DNA of 6,205 bases from Acidovorax delafieldii (GTDB taxonomy: Bacteria > Pseudomonadota > Gammaproteobacteria > Burkholderiales > Burkholderiaceae_C), in assembly GCA_002327945.1 (NCBI GenBank), contig DCVY01000244.1:2381-8585 (forward strand), written 5' to 3'. Position 1 is the first letter of the stretch. Each line of letters starts with the position of its first letter. Positions 1 to 5,356 of the stretch are shown piece by piece. The notes beneath the pieces were generated by a model. The model ran no database searches and was not told the DNA's origin. It saw only the letters and a list, made by a program, of their open reading frames with translations. The translations under genes and the position numbers were made by a program.

Positions 1-762
1 CGCCTGCCACCCCATGTGGTGCTGTTGCGCAGCCTGCATGACCCCAATGAAAAGCTCATCGAGTTGCTGCTGGCGGCCCGCGCTGCCCGCACCCTGGGCA
101 CCGATCACATCACGCTGGTGGCGCCTTACATGGCCTATATGCGGCAAGACATCGCCTTCATGCCGGGCGAGGTGGTCGGCCAGCAGGTGGTCGGCGGGTT
201 TCTGGCCGGGTTGGTGGATGCCGTCATCACGGTGGACCCGCACCTGCACCGCGTGGCGACGCTGCAGGAGGCGATTGCCTTGCCCCAGGCCATCGTGCTC
301 AGCGGTGCCGAGCCGCTGGCCGACCTGATCGCGCTGCGGCGCCCGGGCGCCTTGTTGGTGGGGCCCGATGGCGAGTCGACCCAGTGGATTGTCCAGGCGG
401 CTGCCCGCCACCGCTTTGACTACGCTGTTGGCACCAAGGTGCGCCATGGCGACCATGATGTGGCCATTGAGCTACCGCCGCTGCAGGCACAAGGGCGCGC
501 CGTGGTGTTGCTCGACGACGTGGCCAGCACGGGTCGCACACTGGCCCAGACGGCACGGCTGCTGCGGGCGGCGGGGGCTGCCTCGGTGGATGTGGCCGTC
601 ACCCATGCGCTGTTTGCCGGCGATGCCTTGCAAACCCTGTACGACGCAGGGGTGGGCGAGGTGTGGAGCACCGATTGCATTCCCCATGCCAGCAATGCCG
701 TACCCATGGCCGAACCCTTGGCGCGGGCGCTTCGTTCGCTGTTGCCGGCCCGATGCCTCTGA
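1..762 (+). CDS. Ribose-phosphate pyrophosphokinase-like protein (PRPP synthetase family), 5' end missing
   Basis: Family members transfer pyrophosphate from ATP to ribose 5-phosphate to make PRPP, the precursor of nucleotides, histidine, tryptophan and NAD, in the cytosol. The frame is open from base 1, so the true start lies upstream; 253 codons remain of a usual ~300-320. Visible signatures are a SLHDPNEKLIELL stretch matching the family's N(E)xxLMELL region, PYMAYMRQD matching PYxxYxRQD, FMPGE, VDPHLHR, and the PRPP-binding loop LLDDVASTGRTL (about bases 511-543), which corresponds to DDxxxTGGT. The flexible catalytic loop is TKVRHGD rather than the KRR of housekeeping bacterial enzymes, and the sequence is closer to the archaeal (class III) style. 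The codon at base 16 is an internal GTG, not a supported start. It is probably a second, divergent paralogue rather than the main prs. Family assignment is firm; the exact substrate is not. Confidence 0.85.
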   Translation, partial: RLPPHVVLLRSLHDPNEKLIELLLAARAARTLGTDHITLVAPYMAYMRQDIAFMPGEVVGQQVVGGFLAGLVDAVITVDPHLHRVATLQEAIALPQAIVLSGAEPLADLIALRRPGALLVGPDGESTQWIVQAAARHRFDYAVGTKVRHGDHDVAIELPPLQAQGRAVVLLDDVASTGRTLAQTARLLRAAGAASVDVAVTHALFAGDALQTLYDAGVGEVWSTDCIPHASNAVPMAEPLARALRSLLPARCL

Positions 763-834
763 AGCCGGACAAGCCGCTGCGACAATCAGTTCCTCTGCGT
801 GCCAATGATCTACTGACCGCTTTCGAAAGACACC

Positions 835-1440
835 ATGCTGCTCGACGCTTCTGAATCCCAACTCGTTCTGGTCGACTACCAGGAACGCCTGATGCCCGCC
901 ATCTTTGAGGGTCCTGCCGTGCTGGCCAATGCGCTGCGCCTGGCCAAAATTGCCCAGCTCATGGAAGTGCCCGTGTGGGGCACCGAGCAAAATCCCTCGC
1001 GCCTGGGGGGCAATGATGCCGCGCTGCGCGCCCTGTGCCAGAACACGCTGGCCAAAATGCATTTCAGCGCCGCTGAAGAGGGCCTGGGCGAATGGCTGCG
1101 CCCGCCCGCCAAGCCCCAGCAGGGCGGCAATGTCCGCAGCCTGCCCAAGCATTTGCAAAAGCCCGCCCAGCAGCCCCCCGAGCGCGGCACCATCGTGATT
1201 GCCGGCTGCGAGGCCCATGTGTGCCTGCTGCAGACCGCGCTGGACCTGATTGAAGACGAGTTTGAGGTGTGGGTGGTGACCGATGCCTGCAGCTCGCGCA
1301 CCGAACGCAATCGCGATGCCGCTTTCGACCGCCTGGCCGGTGCGGGCGCCGAGCTGGTGACCACCGAGATGGTGGCGTTCGAATGGCTGCGCAGTTGCGA
1401 GACCCCGGTGTTCAGGGAGATCTTGGCTCTGGTGAAATAG
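835..1440 (+). CDS. Isochorismatase-family cysteine hydrolase (ISOC/YcaC-like)
   Basis: This is a 201-residue protein of the isochorismatase-like alpha/beta hydrolase fold. The expected catalytic triad is visible: Asp14 in LVLVDYQERL, Lys74 in LAKMHFS, and nucleophilic Cys130 in GCEAHVCLLQTALDL, with the Gly-x-Glu turn before it. VVTDACSSRTERNRD and the C-terminal FREILALVK resemble the ISOC1/ISOC2 and YcaC branch, whose physiological substrates are mostly unknown, so no specific reaction is assigned. Spacing between Lys74 and Cys130 is about 24 residues longer than I recall for ISOC2-like proteins, because of a Pro/Gln-rich insert at about residues 90-117. The ATG at 835 puts Asp14 at the usual distance from the N-terminus; upstream there is only a weak GAAAG purine run. 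It starts 72 bases after the PRPP-synthetase-like gene, so co-transcription is possible. A GACAAT at 781-786 resembles a -10 element but has no good -35 partner. Confidence 0.88.
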   Translation: MLLDASESQLVLVDYQERLMPAIFEGPAVLANALRLAKIAQLMEVPVWGTEQNPSRLGGNDAALRALCQNTLAKMHFSAAEEGLGEWLRPPAKPQQGGNVRSLPKHLQKPAQQPPERGTIVIAGCEAHVCLLQTALDLIEDEFEVWVVTDACSSRTERNRDAAFDRLAGAGAELVTTEMVAFEWLRSCETPVFREILALVK

Positions 1441-1531
1441 CGCGGCGGTCGTTCTGGGGTGTTTTCTGGCCCTCGCAGGCGTCTCTCAAGCACTGCGCCA
1501 TTCATGGGCCGAGATCAGTATTTTGCGTTTG

Positions 1532-1655
1532 CTGGCACCCACAAAAAAAGACGGATTTTTGGTTCAGGCAAGGCGCAAGCCGCAGCGATACCGGGTGGTA
1601 TCGCGAGGATTTGCAACACCGCCAGGACCGAAAAGACGCTTTTTATGGATGCCAG
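1532..1655. repeat. Imperfect palindromic element, about 124 bp
   Basis: The outer arms are CTGGCACCCACAAAAA (1532-1547) and TTTTTATGGATGCCAG (1640-1655); the reverse complement of the right arm matches the left at 14 of 16 positions. The centre is a perfect hairpin, GCGATACC (1585-1592), loop GGGT, GGTATCGC (1597-1604). Between arms and centre the halves still match in part: GGATTTTTGGTTCAGGC on the left against TCTTTTCGGTCCTGGC from the right read in reverse. Each half also has its own small A-tract/T-tract inverted repeat, for example AAAAG-ACG-CTTTT at 1631-1643. The whole unit could fold into one long cruciform or RNA hairpin. It resembles a dispersed palindromic repeat or MITE-like unit; from memory, similar sequences occur in Comamonadaceae genomes, which cannot be checked here. 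No target-site duplication is evident. Confidence 0.7.
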
Positions 1656-1659
1656 ATAG

Positions 1660-1833
1660 CGTGAAACACTGCACAACTACGCCACGCACAAGCATCCGGC
1701 CGTGCAGGAGTGGCTGGCCAAGCACCCGAGACCCGACATGCACTTCACGCCTGCCCCGGTATCGTGGCTGAACAGGGTCGAGCGCTTCTTTCGCGACATC
1801 CTGCAAAGCCCATCCGCGCCCATAGCCGGTTAA
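1660..1833 (+). pseudogene. Remnant of IS630-family transposase, C-terminal DDE fragment
   Basis: A frame open from a TAG at 1657 to the TAA at 1831 encodes LHNYATHKHPAVQEWLAKHP (from 1669), then MHFTPAPVSWLNRVERFFRDI (ending at 1800). This is the familiar C-terminal catalytic part of IS630 transposases, usually (L/V)DNYxTHKHPxVxxWLxxHPR...HFTPxxxSWLNxVERFF. The final catalytic Glu is kept (VERFF, codon 1780), but the second catalytic Asp of DNY has become His (codon 1672). No start codon, N-terminal helix-turn-helix, first Asp, or C-terminal end is present, and similarity stops after FFRDI. About 44 residues of an original ~340 survive, so it cannot be active. The left edge of the similarity lies about 13 bases after the end of the palindromic repeat. 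Confidence 0.85.
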
Positions 1834-1858
1834 GTTTCAAACAGAATGCCACACTACA

Positions 1859-1873
1859 CTAGCAGCTATCAAA
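1859..1873. repeat. Possible fragment of a dispersed intergenic repeat
   Basis: The stretch CTAGCAGCTATCAAA lies in the leader of mmsB. From memory, near-identical strings (GCTAGCAGCTATCAAA and its complement) recur between genes in many Comamonadaceae genomes as part of a larger inverted repeat. Only this short piece is present, without the usual second arm. The recognition rests on recall and the match is short, so confidence is low. Confidence 0.25.
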
Positions 1874-1908
1874 CTGATACCGAAATCCGATCAACCACTC
1901 ACATCACC

Positions 1909-1915
1909 AAAGGAG
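1909..1915 (+). promoter_or_regulatory. Ribosome binding site of mmsB
   Basis: AAAGGAG lies 7 bases before the ATG at 1923, an almost ideal Shine-Dalgarno sequence and spacing, and it fixes this start. It is the strongest ribosome binding site in the window and suggests efficient translation. No convincing -35/-10 pair could be found in the 75 bases upstream; TACACT at 1855-1860 is only a weak -10 candidate. Confidence 0.85.
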
Positions 1916-1922
1916 ACACACC

Positions 1923-2819
1923 ATGAAAATCGCATTCATCGGCTTGGGCAACATGGGCGGCCCCATGGCCCTGAACCTGCACAAGGCCGGCCACGAAGTC
2001 CAGGCGTTCGACCTGTCCAAACCCGCCTGCGACAAGCTGGCGGCCGACGGCGTGGGCATTGCTGCCAGCGCCAGCGCCGCCGCGCAGGGTGCCGAGGCCA
2101 TCGTCACCATGCTGCCCGCCAGCCACCATGTGGAAGCGCTGTTTTTGGGCAGCAACGGCCAGCCCGGCCTGCTGGCCCACATCGCCAAGGGGGCGCTGGT
2201 GATTGACTCGTCCACCATCGCCGCCGCCACATCGCAAAAAGTGGCCCAGGCCGCCCAGGCGCAAGGTGTGGACTTCATCGACGCTCCCGTCTCCGGCGGC
2301 ACCGGCGGTGCCATTGCAGGCACCCTCACCTTCATGGTCGGCGGCACGGCCGCCGCACTGGAACGCGCCCGCCCTCTGCTCGAAAAGATGGGCGCCAACA
2401 TCTTCCACGCCGGTGCCGTGGGTGCAGGCCAGACCGCCAAGATCTGCAACAACATGCTGCTGGGCATTTTGATGGCCGGCACCTCGGAGGCCATCGCGCT
2501 GGGTGTGGCCAATGGACTCGACCCCAAAGTCCTCTCGGAAATCATGCGCCGCAGCTCGGGCGGCAACTGGGCACTGGAGAAGTACAACCCCTACCCAGGC
2601 GTGATGGAAACCGCCCCGGCAAGCAAGGGCTACGCGGGCGGTTTTGGCACGGACCTGATGCTCAAGGATTTGGGGCTGGCGCAGGAGAACGCGATTGCAG
2701 TGAAGGCCAGTACGCCACTGGGTGGCATGGCGCGGGCGATTTACGCGGCGCACAGCCTTGCCGGGCATGGGGGGGAGGATTTTTCCAGCGTGATCAAGAT
2801 GGTGCAAAAGAAGGGATAG
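1923..2819 (+). CDS. mmsB: 3-hydroxyisobutyrate dehydrogenase
   Basis: The enzyme oxidises 3-hydroxyisobutyrate to methylmalonate semialdehyde with NAD+ in valine degradation, in the cytosol. The 298-residue length is typical. The N-terminal Rossmann domain starts with GLGNMG (residues 7-12), and Asp30 at the end of the second strand favours NAD+ over NADP+. The substrate motif DAPVSGGTGGA begins at residue 120. The catalytic lysine is Lys173 in GAGQTAKICNNMLLGI, with Asn177 nearby, followed by the all-alpha C-terminal domain. KYNPYPGVM, GGFGTDLMLKDLGLAQ (Lys248-Asp249) and the final DFSSVIKMV are characteristic of true HIBADH rather than tartronate semialdehyde or glyoxylate reductases of the same superfamily. 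It has its own long leader and strong ribosome binding site, so it is probably transcribed alone. The usual partner mmsA is not next to it here. Confidence 0.93.
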   Translation: MKIAFIGLGNMGGPMALNLHKAGHEVQAFDLSKPACDKLAADGVGIAASASAAAQGAEAIVTMLPASHHVEALFLGSNGQPGLLAHIAKGALVIDSSTIAAATSQKVAQAAQAQGVDFIDAPVSGGTGGAIAGTLTFMVGGTAAALERARPLLEKMGANIFHAGAVGAGQTAKICNNMLLGILMAGTSEAIALGVANGLDPKVLSEIMRRSSGGNWALEKYNPYPGVMETAPASKGYAGGFGTDLMLKDLGLAQENAIAVKASTPLGGMARAIYAAHSLAGHGGEDFSSVIKMVQKKG

Positions 2820-2821
2820 AC

Positions 2822-2875
2822 GGGTTTCCCTGTTCAAGAATACGCGTCAATGTGAGCGAAACCGCAGGGAAATCC
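2822..2875. terminator. Possible bidirectional hairpin between convergent genes
   Basis: GGGTTTCCCTG (2822-2832) can pair with CAGGGAAATCC (2865-2875), an 11-bp stem with one G-U pair and a 32-base loop. It fills almost the entire gap between the mmsB stop and the stop of the convergent small gene. Position fits a shared terminator, but the loop is long and no T-tract follows on either strand, so a factor-independent terminator is doubtful. Confidence 0.35.
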
Positions 2876-2877
2876 TG

Positions 2878-3366
2878 TCATCTTCCGGACTGCAGCGGAT
2901 TACCGCCGGCCAACTCGTCAGCCACGGCCTCGTAAACCGCATGCCGCACCACCGATTCAATCTCTTCGCGCAAGCGGGGCAATACGGATCGGGTCTGCTC
3001 CTGCACCACCAGTGCAATCGCCTCGCGCAAACGGTGATCCAGCACCACATCCACGCGCTGCATCACGCGGTGCACCATGTACTCCTCCATGCCCTGCGGC
3101 ACAGGGGGTTGCGTACCGGAAGATGTCTGGACAGGCTTCGGGGCAGAAATGTCTGCCGCGTCCTTGTCGATTGATCGCATCGGCACATCAGCAACTGCAG
3201 CCCTTGCCTCGAACGATGGCGCAGCTTGCGCCAGTGCGGGGGCGGCCACCACAGGCGGTTGCACAGGTTGCGGCAAGGGCACTGAAAAAGGGGCCATATC
3301 CAGCCCCTGCACCACTTCGGTGAGTGTCGGCACAAATCGAGGGGGCACTTTGGGAGAAAGAGGCAT
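2878..3366 (-). CDS. Uncharacterised protein, Pro/Ala-rich with helical C-terminus, coupled to holC
   Basis: A 162-residue protein of unknown function. Residues 1-20 hold a compact motif, RFVPTLTEVV. Residues 25-90 are rich in Pro, Ala, Val and Gln and look disordered. Residues 92-152 are charged and predicted helical, with heptad-like spacing (MEEYMVHRVMQRVD, RLREEIESVV, HAVYEAVADEL), suggesting a coiled-coil or oligomerisation segment. There is no signal peptide or membrane helix. Its ATG overlaps the holC TGA by one base (TGATG), so it is probably translated by reinitiation as the last gene of the pepA-holC operon. It resembles in layout the small DUF2486-type proteins I recall near holC in Burkholderiales, but that link is only a guess. 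The gene is real by operon position and coding character; its role is unknown. Confidence 0.75.
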   Translation of the reverse strand: MPLSPKVPPRFVPTLTEVVQGLDMAPFSVPLPQPVQPPVVAAPALAQAAPSFEARAAVADVPMRSIDKDAADISAPKPVQTSSGTQPPVPQGMEEYMVHRVMQRVDVVLDHRLREAIALVVQEQTRSVLPRLREEIESVVRHAVYEAVADELAGGNPLQSGR

Positions 3367-3800
3367 CAGTCGGCTTTCAAGACCAGATCATGGCGCGTGA
3401 TGGCATAGCCCCGAGACGCATAGTAGCGCCAGCGCGCACGCGCTTGACCCCGGTCATCCTCATCCGTGGCACTGACTACTTCCACCAAGCGCTCAAAACT
3501 GCCAAACCCTTCAGGAACTGCGCCACCCAGATTCAGCAGCATCTCTTGATGTGGCGCTTGTCGCACATCCAATGCGAGCACTACAGCCGAGAAGCGCAAG
3601 AGTTCTTCACCGGCATCACTGCCGCAATGGGCGACGAAATCCTGGGGCATCATGTTCCAGAGCATGCCGTCCAGTTCCGCCAGCGTCTGCGCTGAACCCG
3701 TGATCACAAGCCGGACACCACTGCGTTGCGCCTTGCGGGCAAACCGGCAGGCGTAGGCCATTTTGTCCGGCGCATTGAAGTGGAAAGCGACTTCAGTCAT
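3366..3800 (-). CDS. holC: DNA polymerase III subunit chi
   Basis: Chi binds psi in the clamp-loader complex and contacts single-stranded DNA-binding protein, tying the replicative polymerase to SSB-coated lagging-strand template. The 144-residue length matches the ~147 of E. coli chi. The N-terminal TEVAFHFNAPDKMAYACRFARKA, here split as strand TEVAFHF then helix from residue 11, and the LDGMLWNMMPQDFVAH segment around Trp48 correspond to the family pattern (xLLWtfxPxxFIPH). The C-terminal RWRYYASRGYAITRHDL is also typical. The ATG is 15 bases after the pepA stop, with GAGG 11 bases before it. The pepA-holC order is conserved in Proteobacteria; in E. coli valS comes next, whereas here a small unknown gene overlaps the holC stop. 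Confidence 0.9.
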   Translation of the reverse strand: MTEVAFHFNAPDKMAYACRFARKAQRSGVRLVITGSAQTLAELDGMLWNMMPQDFVAHCGSDAGEELLRFSAVVLALDVRQAPHQEMLLNLGGAVPEGFGSFERLVEVVSATDEDDRGQARARWRYYASRGYAITRHDLVLKAD

Positions 3801-3815
3801 GGCGAATTCAGCCTC

Positions 3816-5333
3816 TCAGGTCGGCTTTGTGCGAACGTTGCGCCTTGTCGGCACCGAGGGGGCAGGCTTCTTCACCGCATCCTTTGCCGACAACTGCTGA
3901 GCACGGCCCAGCAGGTAATGCACCAGCAAGCCTACCGGTCGGCCAGTAGCACCCTTGGCCGCTCCACCTTTCCAGGCGGAGCCGGCAATGTCGAGATGCG
4001 CCCACGGAAACTCGCCCACAAATCGCTGCAGAAACTTGGCCGCCGTGATGGAACCACCCGCCCGCCCCGCCACATTGCCCATGTCTGCAAAATTGCTCTT
4101 CAGACCCTCGGCATAGTCCTCGTCCAGCGGCATGCGCCAGCAAAGATCCTGTGCCGCATCCCCTGCCGCAGACAGGGCAGAGGCCAGCGCATCATTGTTC
4201 GCAAAAAGTCCGCTGCGCACTGCGCCCAAAGCGATCACGCAGGCACCGGTCAAGGTGGCGATGTCCACCACCGCAGCGGGTTTGAAGCGGGCGGCGTAGG
4301 TCAATACGTCGCACAGAACCAGCCGACCTTCTGCGTCAGTGTTCAATATCTCGATCGTCTGACCGCTCATGCTGGTAACCACGTCACCGGGCTTCACGGC
4401 CCGACCGTCTGGCATGTTCTCGCATGCGGGAATGAGACCGACCACATTGATCGCGGGCTGCAGTTCTCCAAGCGCGCGAAACACCCCCAGCACACTCGCT
4501 GCGCCGCACATGTCGAATTTCATTTCGTCCATCTCGGCGGCAGGCTTGATGGAAATGCCACCGGCATCAAAAGTGATGCCTTTACCCACCAGCACCACCG
4601 GTGCCTCGGTCTTGGACGCACCGCTGTATCGAAGTTCAATCAGCCGCAAGGGCTCTTCAGAGCCTTGCGCCACGGCCATGAATGCGCCCATGCCAAGGCG
4701 GGCCACTTCGGCGGGGCCATGCACCTTGCACTGAATGCCCGGTTGTCTCCCCAGTGACCGGGCGGCTTCTGCCAAAAGACTCGGCGTTGCGTGGTTGGCC
4801 GGGCGATTCCCCCACTCGCGGGCAAACTCCACGCCTTCCACCAGGCCCACCCCTTGGGCAAACGCCTCGCGAACCGCTTGCGCATGTGCAACTCCGACCA
4901 CCACCCGGTTCAAGGTGCGCGCCTCGGCTTTGGGCTTGGTGGTGGTGTACACATAACTGGCATCAGCAACGGCCTGCACGGCAGCGCAAACGCTATCGGG
5001 CTGTGCTTCGCCGGCAAAGCAGACCACTGCACGCTTGACTTGAGGCAGCTTGAAACTTGCCGCAATGGCCTGCAGGGCCTGACGCACGGCGCGGGCCGAG
5101 CCGTTGCCTGCGCCCAAAAGGACCACACGGCGCGCACTGACAGCAGGTGCCTGATACAGGTGAAGGTGCTTGCCGGCTTTGGCTTCCAGGTCGCCACATT
5201 TGAGTGCATGGGCCACCAGCACCGACAAGGCGTCCTGCCCCGGCTTGAAGCCTTCGGGTACCAATATGACCAAAAGGTCGCATTTCTCGGTCGTCGCGGC
5301 CGGCAATTCCAGGGTCTTCAGATCAAAGTTCAT
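3816..5333 (-). CDS. pepA: Leucyl aminopeptidase, M17 family
   Basis: A cytosolic two-metal exopeptidase that removes N-terminal residues, typically Leu, as a hexamer. In some bacteria the same protein also binds DNA (E. coli carAB control and Xer recombination). The chosen start gives 505 residues, close to the 503 of E. coli PepA. Metal and active-site residues are all present: Lys251, Asp256 (GKGITFDAGG), Lys263, Asp274, Asp333, Glu335 and Arg337 (NTDAEGRL), each offset by exactly 19 from the E. coli numbering I recall. GRPVGLLVHYLLGRA marks the usual C-terminus; about 25 extra Lys/Arg/Pro-rich residues follow. The ATG at 5333 (MNFDLKTL) is preferred because an in-frame ATG at 5372 would add 13 residues of no family character and overlap lptF; AAGGA lies 11 bases before the chosen start. 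First gene of the pepA-holC operon. Confidence 0.95.
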   Translation of the reverse strand: MNFDLKTLELPAATTEKCDLLVILVPEGFKPGQDALSVLVAHALKCGDLEAKAGKHLHLYQAPAVSARRVVLLGAGNGSARAVRQALQAIAASFKLPQVKRAVVCFAGEAQPDSVCAAVQAVADASYVYTTTKPKAEARTLNRVVVGVAHAQAVREAFAQGVGLVEGVEFAREWGNRPANHATPSLLAEAARSLGRQPGIQCKVHGPAEVARLGMGAFMAVAQGSEEPLRLIELRYSGASKTEAPVVLVGKGITFDAGGISIKPAAEMDEMKFDMCGAASVLGVFRALGELQPAINVVGLIPACENMPDGRAVKPGDVVTSMSGQTIEILNTDAEGRLVLCDVLTYAARFKPAAVVDIATLTGACVIALGAVRSGLFANNDALASALSAAGDAAQDLCWRMPLDEDYAEGLKSNFADMGNVAGRAGGSITAAKFLQRFVGEFPWAHLDIAGSAWKGGAAKGATGRPVGLLVHYLLGRAQQLSAKDAVKKPAPSVPTRRNVRTKPT

Positions 5334-5356
5334 AATCAGCGTTTTCCTTCGAGCCA
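5334..5356. promoter_or_regulatory. Divergent start region between pepA and lptF
   Basis: Only 23 bases separate the two opposed start codons, too few to hold two promoters, so each promoter must lie inside the coding region of the opposite gene or the two must overlap. On the minus strand the segment carries the pepA AAGGA ribosome binding site; on the plus strand no good Shine-Dalgarno precedes lptF. I could not identify reliable -35/-10 elements. Confidence 0.5.

Larger units (their letters stand above)
1441..1922. other. Intergenic region with repeat and decayed mobile-element DNA
   Basis: No intact gene is supported in these 482 bases. From 1441 to about 1531 I see nothing recognisable and no clear terminator for the upstream hydrolase gene. 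From 1532 to 1655 lies a long imperfect palindrome, and from about 1669 to 1800 a frame coding for a fragment of an IS630-type transposase. The last ~90 bases are the AT-richer leader of mmsB, ending in a strong ribosome binding site. The open frames crossing this region at 1269-1664, 1459-1659 and 1523-1771 show no protein similarity I recognise. Confidence 0.8.

Noticed and set aside
763..834. Promoter for the hydrolase gene around GACAAT at 781-786
   Set aside because: The -10-like hexamer has no acceptable -35 at 16-18 bases, so it was not listed as a feature.
472..1218. 248-codon open frame on the - strand over the first two genes
   Set aside because: It overlaps the PRPP loop of one gene and the catalytic region of the next in antisense, and has no family similarity.
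876..1505. 209-codon open frame on the - strand over the hydrolase gene
   Set aside because: Antisense to an intact isochorismatase-family gene, Arg/Ser-rich without domains.
1269..1664. 131-codon open frame on the + strand running from the hydrolase gene through the palindrome
   Set aside because: It starts out of frame inside a real gene and continues across repeat DNA; no ribosome binding site or similarity.
1899..2837. 312-codon open frame on the - strand covering mmsB
   Set aside because: Exact antisense shadow of a clearly conserved mmsB; composition is low-complexity and no motif is seen.
3726..4757. 343-codon open frame on the + strand across holC and pepA
   Set aside because: It is antisense to pepA, whose active-site residues are all intact. 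The translation is rich in His, Arg and Gly with no recognisable domain, as expected of an antisense frame in GC-rich DNA.
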